Assembly (NCBI RefSeq): GCF_020982545.1
Contig: NZ_JAJKLK010000019.1
Location: 1,240,001 to 1,304,000, forward strand
Source of the DNA: Streptomyces sp. MNU76
GTDB taxonomy: Bacteria > Actinomycetota > Actinomycetes > Streptomycetales > Streptomycetaceae
Direction: 5' to 3'
DNA length: 64,000 nt
Shown: positions 16,575 to 26,500 of the stretch, piece by piece
Layout of the letters: each line of letters opens with the position of its first letter
How positions within the stretch are numbered: position 1 is the first letter of the stretch
Notes under the pieces: model-generated
The model's input: only the letters and a program-made list of their open reading frames with translations
What the model was told of the DNA's origin: nothing
The model's database searches: none
Translations under genes and position numbers: made by a program

Positions 16575-18101
16575 CTACTCGCAGACCTTGCCGTCCTTGG
16601 GCACCCTGCCGTCCAGCAGATACGCGTTCACCGACGAGTCGACACAGCTGCTGCCGCTGCCGTACGCGCCATGACCCTCGCCCTTCCAGGTGAGCATCAC
16701 ACCGACGCCCTCGCCCAGCTCCCCGGCCATCTTCCGCGCGCCCTCGTAGGGTGTCGCCGGATCCCCGGTGTTGCCCACCACGAGGACGGGGTCGGCTCCG
16801 GGGGCGCTCACCTCCGGTGAGTCCGTGAGACCGGGTACCGGCCAGTCGTGGCACCAGCCCGCCGTGTCCCAGCCCAGGAACTCGCCGAACACGGGAGAGA
16901 TCTTCCGGAACTCGGGCAGCAGCTTCTTCGTCTCCTCCGGAGTCGGCCGCTGCTTCTGGTCCAAGCACGATATGACCCGTTGGGAGTGGGTCGTCGTGCC
17001 GTAGTGGCCCGACGGGTCCCGCTCGTTGTACCCGTCGGCCAGTGCCAGCAGCTCGGTGCCGTCGCCGTCCTCCGCGGCGTCGAGCGCGCTGGTCAGCGTG
17101 GGCCAGCTCTGCTCGCTGTAGAGCGGCAGGACGATCCCGGTGGTCGCCAGCGTCTGGGTGAGCTCACGGCCGGACGTCGTCGCCAGCGGCTCGGCGTCGA
17201 TGCGCTCCAGCAGCTTCCCGATCTTCCGGGTGCCTGCCTCGGGGTCCTGGCCGGTGGACTTCAGGTAGTTGTCGAGGGCGCGCTGGAAGCCCAGGGCCTG
17301 GTTCTTCGCGTGGCCCACCGTGTCGGCGGTCGGGTCGACCACCGCGTCCAGGACCAGGCGTCCCACCTTCTCGGGGAACAGATGGGCGTAGACGCCGCCG
17401 AGCTCGGTGCCGTAGGAGATGCCGAAGTAGTGCATCTTCTCGTCACCGAGGACCTGGCGCATGAGGTCCATGTCGCGGGCGGTCTCGGTGGTGGAGACGT
17501 GCGACAGCAGTGCGCCCGCGCCCTTCTCGCAGCCCGCGCCGAAGTCGGCCGCGTCCTCGAAGAAGGCGGTCTCCTCGATCGCGTCGTCCGGTGTGGCGTC
17601 CACCGACTCGCCCGCCTGGATCTCCTTGTCGCTGCGGCAGCGCACCCCCTCGCTCCGGGCCACCCCGCGCGGGTCCCAGCTCACCAGGTCGTACCGCTTG
17701 TGCAGTTCGCTCGTCACCCCGGCGTACGACGGGAGCATGGAGACACCGGAGCCGCCCGGTCCACCGAAGTTGAACAGGAGGGAGCCGACCCGCTCGTCGG
17801 CGTCGCCGGTCGCCTTGCTGCGGATCAGTGCGAGCCCGATCTTCGCGCCGTCCGATTCGGCGTGGTCCAGCGGCACCTTCAGCGTCGCGCACTGCCACTC
17901 GTCGCCCGGCGCCGCCCCCTCCGACGTCGCCTCGCAGCGCCCCCAGTCGAGTTCCTGGGGCGCGAACGAGGACGCCGGTGCGGATGCGGAGGCCTTGCCG
18001 TCGTCCTTCTCGTCGTCGGCTCCGTCGTCCGTGCCGCCGCTGCAGCCTGCGACCAGCAGCACGGCTGCGGCCAGGGCCACCCCCCGTGGAAAACGCGCCA
18101 T
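16575..18101 (-). CDS. secreted alpha/beta hydrolase, tripeptidyl-aminopeptidase-like lipoprotein
   Basis: S33-type exported peptidase of about 508 residues. The N-terminus MARFPRGVALAAAVLLVAGC is a lipoprotein signal with a lipobox. Triad elements are visible: GISYGTELGG (Ser), VVGNTGDPATPYEGA (Asp) and GEGHGAYGSGSSC (His); NFGGPGGSGV is the oxyanion region. These enzymes release N-terminal tripeptides or small peptides outside the cell. ATG 18101 is preferred because GGGGGGAAG precedes it, over a GTG 6 nt upstream. It is tandem with a close paralogue upstream on the same strand. Confidence 0.9.
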   Translation of the reverse strand: MARFPRGVALAAAVLLVAGCSGGTDDGADDEKDDGKASASAPASSFAPQELDWGRCEATSEGAAPGDEWQCATLKVPLDHAESDGAKIGLALIRSKATGDADERVGSLLFNFGGPGGSGVSMLPSYAGVTSELHKRYDLVSWDPRGVARSEGVRCRSDKEIQAGESVDATPDDAIEETAFFEDAADFGAGCEKGAGALLSHVSTTETARDMDLMRQVLGDEKMHYFGISYGTELGGVYAHLFPEKVGRLVLDAVVDPTADTVGHAKNQALGFQRALDNYLKSTGQDPEAGTRKIGKLLERIDAEPLATTSGRELTQTLATTGIVLPLYSEQSWPTLTSALDAAEDGDGTELLALADGYNERDPSGHYGTTTHSQRVISCLDQKQRPTPEETKKLLPEFRKISPVFGEFLGWDTAGWCHDWPVPGLTDSPEVSAPGADPVLVVGNTGDPATPYEGARKMAGELGEGVGVMLTWKGEGHGAYGSGSSCVDSSVNAYLLDGRVPKDGKVCE

Positions 18102-18220
18102 GAGCACTTCCCCCCTCTCGCTCCACCGCCCGACGGTTGTCCCGAATGGCGGTCATGCCATGGTATGCGGGCCGCCCGGAATGCCGAGACGGCCTGTGGA
18201 TAACGTTCTGACCTGCATGT

Positions 18221-19780
18221 TCACGAGCAGACGCTGCCGTCTTTCGGTACCTTCCCCGTCAGCAGGTAGTCGTCCACGGCCGTCTGGACGCAGGCATTGT
18301 CGCTGCCGTACGCGCCATGTCCCTGCCCTCGGTACGTCAGCCCCACTCCGACCCCCGGTCCGAGCGCCTCGACCATCCTCCGCGCGCCCTCGTACGGTGT
18401 GGCCGGGTCGCCCGTGTTGCCGATCACGAGGATCGGGGCCGAGTCCCGGGCCCCCACATCGGGGTGGTCGGCCGCGCCGGCGACCGCCCAGTCGGTGCAG
18501 CTGAGCAGGGACCAGGCGAGCCACTCACCGAAGACGGGCGAGGCCGCCCGGAATTCGGTCAGTCTCGCCTCCACGTCCTCGGTGGTGTAGCGCGGCTTGT
18601 CGTCCGCGCAGTTGATGGAGACGTTCGCCGCGGAGATATTGCTGTACTCGCCGTTCTCGCTGCGCCCGTTCAACGAGTCGGACAGCAGCATCAGCACCTG
18701 GCCGTCGCCGTCGTACGCCTGTTCCAGACCCGCTGTCAGGTACTGCCAGAGATCCTGGGAGTAGAGGGCCTGGGCGATGCCGTTCCGCGCCTCGGTCTCG
18801 GTCAGGTCGCGCGGAAAGACCCCGGGGATGGGCTTTCTGTCGAGGTCGTCGAGCAGCTTGACGATCCGGGCCTCGACGTCCTGCTCGGTGTCACCCACCG
18901 GGCAGTCCGCCACCTGGGAGACACAGTCCCGGGCGTAGTTGTCGAGCGCCCGCTGGAAGCCCTTGGCCTGTCCGAGCGAGCCCTGCTCCGCGGTCTGGGT
19001 CGGGTCGACGACCGCGTCGAACACGGCACGTCCGACCTTCTCGGGGAACAGGTGCGCGTAGACGCCGCCGAGCTCGGTGCCGTACGAGAAGCCGAAGTAG
19101 TGGAGCTTGTCGTCGCCGAGGACGTGGCGCATGAGGTCCATGTCGCGGGCCGTGTCCGTGGTGGGGACGTGCGGGAGGGTCCTGCCGGAGTTCTCCTCAC
19201 AGGCGGAGTTGAACGTCTTGGTGTTGTCGAGGAACTCCGTCCGCTCGGACGCGTCGTCCGGTGTCATGTCCTGCTGGAAGTACTCGTCGAGTGCCTCGTC
19301 GTCCTCGCACTGGATACCGGCGCTGCGTCCGACGCCGCGCGGGTCGAAGCTCACAAGGTCGTAGCGGGTACGCAGTTTCGCGTACTTCTCGCCGAACGAG
19401 GGGAGCGTCTTGACCCCCGAGAGGCCGGGGCCGCCGAAGTTGAAGACGAGTGAGCCGATGCGCCGGCTCCCGGAGGTGCTGGACCGGACCCGGATCAGTG
19501 CGATGCCGATGGTGTCGCCGTCGGGCTCGTCCCAGTCGAGAGGCGCTTTCATGGTGGCGCACTGCCAGCCGTCGCCGTCCGGCAGCGGTGAGGGCGCGGT
19601 GCCACCGCCCTGGGACTCGGACGGCGCCTCGCAGGTCTTCCAGCTCAGCTTCTGCTTCGTCAGGTCCCCGTCGTCCCCCGGAGCGGCACCGCTGCAGCCC
19701 GCCGCCGTCACGGACAGCAGCACGGCGATGGCTGTCACGGCGACGGCACGGGGGCGGGGTGCGAGGGGCATGCCACCCAT
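18221..19780 (-). CDS. secreted alpha/beta hydrolase, tripeptidyl-aminopeptidase-like lipoprotein (paralogue)
   Basis: Second S33-type lipoprotein, clearly paralogous to the downstream gene (shared HVLGD-type block, VYAHLFPEKVGR, NTGDPATPYEGARRM, GHGAYG). The lipobox is LLSVTAAGCSG. The catalytic Ser lies in GFSYGTELGG. A more cysteine-rich insert, DCVSQVADCPVGD, is specific to this copy. The start is ATG 19780 or ATG 19771 (MPLAPRPRAV); neither has a strong ribosome site. The 119-bp spacer to the next gene holds no terminator that I could see, so co-transcription is possible. Confidence 0.9.
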   Translation of the reverse strand: MGGMPLAPRPRAVAVTAIAVLLSVTAAGCSGAAPGDDGDLTKQKLSWKTCEAPSESQGGGTAPSPLPDGDGWQCATMKAPLDWDEPDGDTIGIALIRVRSSTSGSRRIGSLVFNFGGPGLSGVKTLPSFGEKYAKLRTRYDLVSFDPRGVGRSAGIQCEDDEALDEYFQQDMTPDDASERTEFLDNTKTFNSACEENSGRTLPHVPTTDTARDMDLMRHVLGDDKLHYFGFSYGTELGGVYAHLFPEKVGRAVFDAVVDPTQTAEQGSLGQAKGFQRALDNYARDCVSQVADCPVGDTEQDVEARIVKLLDDLDRKPIPGVFPRDLTETEARNGIAQALYSQDLWQYLTAGLEQAYDGDGQVLMLLSDSLNGRSENGEYSNISAANVSINCADDKPRYTTEDVEARLTEFRAASPVFGEWLAWSLLSCTDWAVAGAADHPDVGARDSAPILVIGNTGDPATPYEGARRMVEALGPGVGVGLTYRGQGHGAYGSDNACVQTAVDDYLLTGKVPKDGSVCS

Positions 19781-19875
19781 CCTGGAGGCGCCCCGAGCGC
19801 ATCGCTCGGGGCGCGGGCCGTGCGGGTGAGCTGAGAGGTGCCGCCGCGCGCGCGTGGACGGCGTGCGGCGGACGA

Positions 19876-19899
19876 GACGCCCACGCGCGCGTGGGCGTC
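19876..19899 (-). terminator. 24-bp perfect palindrome, likely terminator
   Basis: GACGCCCACGCG continues into its exact reverse complement, ending 2 bp before the stop of the LPG-synthase-like gene on the reverse strand. Its core is the recurrent 12-mer CACGCGCGCGTG. Confidence 0.6.
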
Positions 19900-19901
19900 C
19901 G

Positions 19902-22721
19902 CTAGAGCGCGCCCTTGCGTGACAGCTGGTTGAAGGCCAGCCATCCCGGCAGCACGGGCAGCCACAGGGTCAGCAGACGGAAGAGCAGCACGGCCGGCGC
20001 GGCGACCTCCTTGGGGAGGCCGACGGCGATCAGACCGACCGTCAGGGTGGCCTCCACGGCACCCACACCGCCCGGGGTCGGGGCCGCCGAACCGAGCGCG
20101 TTGCCCGCGAGGAAGACGACCGCGACGCTGGCGATGCTGATCGACACGTCCTCGTTGCCGAACGCGCGGATCGAGGCGTCCAGGCACATCACGAAGCAGC
20201 CTGTCAGGAGCAGCATGCCGCCGATGCCGGTGATCAGCTTCTGCGGCCGCTGCAGCACGTCGAGCATGCGCGGCACGACACCGGCGAAGAGCGACCGCAC
20301 GCGCGTCACGACGAACTTGCGCAGGAACGGGATGGACGTCACCACCAGCACAAGCACCGCGACCGTCAACAGGCCCGCGATGACGGTGCGGGACGGCGAC
20401 AGGGACGGCGTCTTCTCGGTACCGGTCATATAGCCGAAGGCCAGCAGCATCAGGATGTGGCAGCCGAGTCCGAAGAGTTGCGACGCGCCGACGCTCGCCA
20501 CCGCGAGCCCCGGCCGCACCCCCGCGCGCTGCAGGAAGCGTGTGTTGAGTGCCACACCGCCGACCGCGGCCGGCGCCACGATCTTCACGAACGATCCGGC
20601 GACCTGCGCCCCGACGGTCCGCAGGAACGGCACCCGCTCCGGCACGAAGCCCAGCAGGCTCATCGCCGCCGCGACATAGCTCAGCGCGGAGAAGCACACC
20701 GCGGCGGCGACCCAACCCCACTCGGCGTTCTCGATGAGCGGTCCGAACTCGATGTGGGTGAGCTGGCTCAGCAGGAAGTACGCGCCGATCGCACCGGCGA
20801 TGAGACTGATCAGCGTGCGCGGCTTGACCCGCTCCAGCCGGGCCGGTTCGACCGGTGCCTGGGGCCTGATCAGCAGTACCTGGTGGCGGATCTGGGTGAG
20901 CAGATCCTCCTCGCGGGCTCCTTCCAGGGCCTCGTCGATCGCCCGCTTCTCGGCCCGCTGCTCGGCCCGTACGGCCTTCTTGGCGGCCTTGCCCGGCTCG
21001 GCGGCCCTGCTGTGCTCCTCCGCACGGGCCTGCTTGGCAAGGTGGGACGCCTCCAGGACCGCCTCGCGCTCGCGTTCGGCGCGCTCCCTGGCGAGCCTGC
21101 GCAGCGTCGCGCGCGTGGAGCGCGACAGGGCGATGGGCTGGAGCATCGGCAGACAGTCGGCCACCGCGTCGGGGCCGAGCACGCTGACCGCCGAGGCCAC
21201 CGCGCGTTCGGCGCCCACCCGCAGGCCCAGAGTCGTCAGCAATTGGGAGACGTCCATGCGAAGGACCAGGTCGCCCGCCGCGATCTCGCCCACGCGCAGA
21301 TCGGTGAGGATCACCGTGCCGGAACGATCCACCAGAATCGCGTCACCCACGAGCCTGCGGTGCGCGATCCGCCGCGACTGCAGTGCTTTCACCTGGTGCC
21401 AGGTGTCCGACATCAGCTCGTCGGTGACCTCGTCGTCCGCCAGGGAGTCCAGGGTGCGTCCGCCGGTGTGCTCGTAGACGAGCATCACGGCGTCCGGTCC
21501 GAGCTCGGAGGTGGCGATCAGCTTCGGCGCGTTGGCGCCGGCCGCGATGGCCGCGTACGCGAGGAGGGCCTCCTGCTCCAGGGCCTGGCGCAGCGACTGG
21601 AGGCTGCGGCGGGTGGTGATGCCGCGCAGGGTCAGACGCCGCCAGACGCGGTAGAAGAACCCCTGGGCCTGCTGCTCCCGGTCCACGACGGTGACGTCCA
21701 GGGGTGGGCCGTCCTCCAGCGTCACGAAGTACCGGCGGCCCCGGTCCCCGCCCTCCGCCGTCTCCGGGATCTCCTCACGGGCCGCGCTCACGGGCTTGAA
21801 GCCGACCCGCCTGAGGCCGGCCATCAGCGTCCGGCCGGTCGGGCGGACGTTGGGGGAGCCGACCGCGTACAGCGTTCCGTAGGCGACGGTCCAGCCGATC
21901 AGCACCGTCAGGATGATCGAGAACGGTGTGGTGTAGCCCGTGACCAGCATCGAGAACGCGTCCAGCAGGAGCACGATCCACAACACGGCCCGCCAGCGGG
22001 GTCTGCGTGACATGCCGACGGCGGTCATGTACGCGATGACCGGCGCGAGGTAGCCGTGCACGGGGTCCGTGAGCGCGTGGATGTCGCCGGGGGAGGGTTG
22101 GGTGAGCGCCTCCTGGATCGAGTCCGGGGCGGCCCTGGCGACCCACAGGTCGGTCGCCAGCGTCACTCCGTGCGCCAGCACCGCCGCGAGCACGCCGTCG
22201 GCGATGCGCAGTCCGTCCCGCTTGATCAGCCGTTCGATCGCGAACGCGACCGGTACGAGCAGGATCGCGATGCTCGACCCCAGGCCGGCGAGCTTGATCA
22301 GAAGATCGGGCGCCTGCCCCGTGCCCTTGTTGATGTCCTGTTCGAGTCCGGAGGTGGTGCCGTGGGCGAAGGCGGCGATCGCCAGCAGGACGATGACCCC
22401 GAGGATGCCCACCGACAGCCGCATGAGGTCGGAGGGACGGTGCACGCGCGCGGGGAGCAGTGGTTCGTCGCCCTCGACCTCCTCGGCGTGCGCCTCGTCG
22501 AGGTCGTCCTCGTCCTGCCCGTCCCGCTGCTTCTCGTCCTCGTCGCCGTGCTCGTCCTCGTGCGCCGAGGGGGACTTCTTCCCGAAGGAGGGAGGGGTGG
22601 TGCCGGAGGCCTTCTCCGAGACGTTGTCGGTGCCCTCGTCGCCCCCCTCGGAGGCGTTCGGGCGCGACGAGGCGTCAGAGGTGCCCGACGCGTCATCGGG
22701 ATGCACGCTCTGCTGCTTCAT
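19902..22721 (-). CDS. kinase-like plus LPG-synthase-type (UPF0104) membrane protein
   Basis: A 939-residue protein. In order: an acidic disordered N-terminus (about 1-90), a first bundle of about six membrane segments (about 95-300), a cytoplasmic aminoglycoside-kinase-like domain (about 330-560, HRRLVGDAILVD then ILTDLRVGEI), a charged Ala/Glu/Arg coiled-coil-like stretch (about 570-650), and a C-terminal lysylphosphatidylglycerol-synthase-type/flippase-like domain with PAAVGGVALNTRFLQRAG and APTPGGVGAVEATL. The kinase loop reads TDLR rather than DFG, so it may be a pseudokinase. A role in lipid or lipid-linked transfer is inferred. The start at 22721 (MKQQSVHPDD) follows AAGAAGAGA. Confidence 0.8.
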   Translation of the reverse strand: MKQQSVHPDDASGTSDASSRPNASEGGDEGTDNVSEKASGTTPPSFGKKSPSAHEDEHGDEDEKQRDGQDEDDLDEAHAEEVEGDEPLLPARVHRPSDLMRLSVGILGVIVLLAIAAFAHGTTSGLEQDINKGTGQAPDLLIKLAGLGSSIAILLVPVAFAIERLIKRDGLRIADGVLAAVLAHGVTLATDLWVARAAPDSIQEALTQPSPGDIHALTDPVHGYLAPVIAYMTAVGMSRRPRWRAVLWIVLLLDAFSMLVTGYTTPFSIILTVLIGWTVAYGTLYAVGSPNVRPTGRTLMAGLRRVGFKPVSAAREEIPETAEGGDRGRRYFVTLEDGPPLDVTVVDREQQAQGFFYRVWRRLTLRGITTRRSLQSLRQALEQEALLAYAAIAAGANAPKLIATSELGPDAVMLVYEHTGGRTLDSLADDEVTDELMSDTWHQVKALQSRRIAHRRLVGDAILVDRSGTVILTDLRVGEIAAGDLVLRMDVSQLLTTLGLRVGAERAVASAVSVLGPDAVADCLPMLQPIALSRSTRATLRRLARERAEREREAVLEASHLAKQARAEEHSRAAEPGKAAKKAVRAEQRAEKRAIDEALEGAREEDLLTQIRHQVLLIRPQAPVEPARLERVKPRTLISLIAGAIGAYFLLSQLTHIEFGPLIENAEWGWVAAAVCFSALSYVAAAMSLLGFVPERVPFLRTVGAQVAGSFVKIVAPAAVGGVALNTRFLQRAGVRPGLAVASVGASQLFGLGCHILMLLAFGYMTGTEKTPSLSPSRTVIAGLLTVAVLVLVVTSIPFLRKFVVTRVRSLFAGVVPRMLDVLQRPQKLITGIGGMLLLTGCFVMCLDASIRAFGNEDVSISIASVAVVFLAGNALGSAAPTPGGVGAVEATLTVGLIAVGLPKEVAAPAVLLFRLLTLWLPVLPGWLAFNQLSRKGAL

Positions 22722-22906
22722 CGTCTCTTCTTGGTCTCGTATCACCGGTCACCGCCCGCACGATGGTGGCATGCCGGGTGGGCACACAGGGGCATCAGGG
22801 TGCAATGCGGGGGCGCACAGTCTGCCCGAAGACCGCACCCGCAGCGAGGGACGCACGCCTTGGCCACCACGTCCCATTGTCGGTGGGGTGGGGCAGGATG
22901 GGGCGG

Positions 22907-23272
22907 ATGAGCGAGGAGAGCCTTCCGGCGGACGCCCTGCCGGAGTACGCGGAGCGGGTCCTCGAGGTCGCCGACCTGATCCCGCCGGGGCGGGTCATGA
23001 CATACGGGGACGTCGCCGAATGGCTGGGGGAGGGCGGCCCGCGCCAGGTGGGCCGCGTCATGGCCCTCTACGGGGGCGCGGCTCCCTGGTGGCGTGTCGT
23101 CCGCGCCGACGGGGTCCTGCTGCCCGGCCATGAACTGAGAGCCCTGGACCACTACCGCGCGGAGGCGACCCCCCTGCGCGAAGCGAGCCGAGCCTCCGAG
23201 GGCCATGTCCCGCGCGTCGACATGAGACGGGCACGCTGGGACGGCGGTGGAGGCACGGAGGGTCACACCTGA
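22907..23272 (+). CDS. MGMT-family alkyltransferase-like protein (ATL)
   Basis: A 121-residue protein with the MGMT DNA-binding fold (RVLEVADLIPPGRVMTYGDVA, RQVGRVMALYGG) but PWWRVVRADG where O6-alkylguanine transferases have PCHRV. Loss of the acceptor Cys defines ATL proteins, which bind alkylated guanine and hand it to nucleotide excision repair. The ATG at 22907 is chosen over a possible ATG 9 nt upstream. It lies directly before the AdnA/AdnB genes, and an ATL-type gene occupies a similar place in mycobacteria (Rv3204). Confidence 0.9.
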   Translation: MSEESLPADALPEYAERVLEVADLIPPGRVMTYGDVAEWLGEGGPRQVGRVMALYGGAAPWWRVVRADGVLLPGHELRALDHYRAEATPLREASRASEGHVPRVDMRRARWDGGGGTEGHT

Positions 23273-23583
23273 CAGCTTCCGCCATCCGACGGACCTCGGT
23301 GCGACCTCTGGCCCGTACGGGGGACGCGTGGCACGTCGGTGCCATGCCGTACGTTCGTGGGGCGAGGGACGCATGTGCCGCGCGCGTCGGGAGGGCTTAA
23401 GGGGAAGCCCTGCTTCCGCACCACCCGTCGGCGTAGCGTCGGCTGCGCGTGCCCCTCTCACCCCGCGGCCACCCTCCTCGCCGAGCGGCGCGCCGCACAC
23501 CCGATTCCCGACCACCACCCCTCGACACCGGCGCACCGCGTCGACAGTGACACCCCGCACACCCACCAGGACCGGCGAACCAC
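23273..23583. other. 311-bp intergenic region upstream of the first helicase-nuclease
   Basis: GC-rich, with one short hairpin GGGCTT-AAGGGG-AAGCCC near 23395. No convincing promoter, RNA or ORF was identified. Confidence 0.3.
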
Positions 23584-26500
23584 GTGAGCTCCTCTTTCTC
23601 CACCAGGCGCCTGTCGCACACCCAGGTGCGACAGGGGAGCCGTGGCGCTTACCGACTGGTGCGTACCCCACCGGCCCGGACGGACCCCCCTCGTCTGGAC
23701 GCCGAGCAGCGCGGCGTGGTTGACCACGAGCGGGGGCCTCTGCTCGTTCTCGCAGGTCCGGGCACCGGCAAGACCACCACGCTCGTCGAGTCGGTGGCGG
23801 CCCGCATCGCTCGTGGGGGCGACCCGGCGCGCGTGCTGGTCCTCACCTTCAGCCGCAGGGCCGCCGTGGAACTGCGCGACCGCATGGCGCTGCGCCTGGG
23901 CGCCGCGCGCGCCCCCCAGGCCACCACCTTCCACTCCTTCTGCTACGCGCTGGTCCGCGCCCACCAGGACAGCGACCTGTTCGTCGAGCCCCTGCGGCTG
24001 CTGTCCGGCCCGGAGCAGGATGTGGCGGTCCGGGAACTCCTGGCGGGCCAGCCCGACCTCGAACGCCTCGGCCTCGCGCACGTGCGCTGGCCGGACGAAC
24101 TGCGCGCCTGCCTGACCACACGTGGCTTCGCCGACGAGGTCCGCGCGGTCCTCGCCCGCAGCCGCGAACTGGGCCTGGCCCCCGACGACCTGCGCGCCTT
24201 CGCCACGCGCATCGGCCGCCCGGACTGGCTCGCGGCCTCCGCCTTCCTCGCCGAGTACCTCGATGTCCTCGACCTCCAGGGCGTGCTCGACTACGCGGAA
24301 CTGGTCCATCGCGCGGTGCTCCTGGCCGGCCGCCCCGACGTCGCCCGGCGGCTTACCGCCCAGTACGACGCGGTCTACGTCGACGAGTACCAGGACACGG
24401 ACCCCGCGCAGGTACGGCTGCTGCGGACCCTCGCCGGAGGCGGCCGCACCCTGGTCGCCTTCGGCGATCCCGACCAGTCGATCTACACCTTCCGGGGCGC
24501 CGACGTGAACGGCATCCTGGAGTTCCCGCAGGCCTTCCCGCGCGCGGACGGCAGCCGGGCACCGGTCGCGGTCCTCAGGAATTCCCGCCGCTCGGGAGCG
24601 AACCTGCTCGGCGCCACCCGCCTGCTCACCCAGCGCATGCCGCTCACCCGCCTCCCCGCCGAGAAGGTACGCGCCCACCGTGAGCTGAGGCCCGTGCGGG
24701 ACGGAGGAAGCGTCGAGGTCTACACGTACCCGACGCCGGGCACCGAACTGGACAACATCGCGGACGTCCTCCGCCGGGCCCATCTGGAGGACGGCGTCCC
24801 CTGGAGCGAGATGGCCGTCCTGGTGCGCGCCGGCGCCCGCACGATCCCCTCGATCCGGCGCACCCTCACCGCCGCGGGCGTTCCCCTGGAGATCGACGGC
24901 GACGACCTGCCCCTGCGCCACGAACCGGCCGTACAGCCCCTGCTGACGGCGTTGCGAGCGGTGGCGCGGGCGGAGCTGGGGGAGACGACGGCCGTGACGG
25001 GCTCGGCAGAGGAGACCGGCGAGTCACCCGAGGTGCCCGAACCGGCGGATCCGTCCCGGCGGTCCCACCCGTCCGACGCGCAGCCCTGCTGGCTCGACAC
25101 CGAAACCGCCCTCGACCTCCTCGCCTCCCCGTTGGCGGGTATGGACACCGCCGATCTGCGGCGTCTGGGCCGCGCGTTGCGCGAGGAGGAGCGAGCCGGC
25201 GGCAACCCCGTACCGCCGCCGTCGGACGAACTCCTGGCACGCGCGCTGGCGGAGCCGGAACGGCTGGTGGCACACGATCCGGTGTACGCGAGGGGCGCGC
25301 AGCGCCTCGGCGCGCTGCTGCGGAAGGCCCGTGAAGGCCTCGCGGGCGGCGGAACGGCCGAGGAGGCGCTGTGGGAGCTGTGGGACGGCACGCCGTGGCC
25401 CCGGCGCCTGGAGCGCGCCGCCCGGCGCGGTGGCCCGGCCGGACGCAACGCGGACCGTGACCTGGACGCCGTGTGCGCGCTGTTCGCCACTGCGGCACGC
25501 GCGGAGGAGCGCACCGGCGGCCTGGGCGCCCTCAACTTCCTGGCGGAGATCGAGGCCGAGGACATCGCTGCCGACACGCTGACCGGGCGGGCCGTCCGCC
25601 CCGCCGCCGTACGCCTGATGACCGCGCACCGCGCCAAGGGGTTGCAGTGGCGCCTGGTCGTCGTCGCGGGTGTCCAGGAGGGGCTCTGGCCGGACCTCCG
25701 CCGCCGCGGTTCGCTCCTGGAGGCCGACCGCATCGGCCGCGACGGTCTCGCCGAACCGCTCACGCCGGGCGCCCTCCTCGCCGAGGAACGCCGTCTGTTC
25801 TACGTGGCCGCCACGCGCGCGCGTGAACGCCTCGTCGTCACCGCGGTGAAAGCCCCCGCCGACGACGGCGACCAGCCCTCCCGTTTCCTCACCGAACTGG
25901 GGGTCGAGCCGAAGGACGTCACCGGCCGTCCCCGCCGCCCGCTGTCCGTGGCCGCCCTCGTCGCCGAGCTGCGCGCCACCACGGTGGACCCGCGCGTGTC
26001 CGAGACGCTCCGCGAGGCGGCCGCCCTGCGACTGGCCCGGCTGGCCGCGCTGAGCGACGAGGACGGCCGTCCGCTCGTGCCGTCGGCGCATCCCCACCGC
26101 TGGTGGGGCATGTTCGACCCGACCGAGAGCAAGGTGCCGCTCAGGAACCGTGACCAGCCCGTCGTACTGTCCGGCAGCGCCCTCGACCAGCTCGCCAACA
26201 CCTGCGCCCTGCAGTGGTTCCTGGGCCGTGAGGTGAAGGCCGACGCGCCCGCGACCGCCGCCCAGGGGTTCGGCAACGTCATCCACGTGCTCGCCGACGA
26301 GGTCGCCTCCGGGCGCACCCCGGCCGACCTCGACGTCCTCATGGAACGCCTCGACTCCGTGTGGAACGCGCTCGCCTTCGACGCACCCTGGAAGTCGGAC
26401 CAGGAGAAGCAGCACGCGCGCGTGGCGCTCGAACGCTTCCTGCAGTGGCATGTCATGGACCGAGCGGGGCGGGCCCCGGTGGCCAGCGAGCACGACTTCG

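Noticed and set aside
16575..19780. Lipoprotein pair as a recent tandem duplication
   Set aside because: The paralogues differ through most of their length and have distinct inserts, so the duplication is old.
22056..22910. Long forward frames running into the ATL gene
   Set aside because: They overlap the membrane-protein gene antisense; the ATL fold begins only at 22907.
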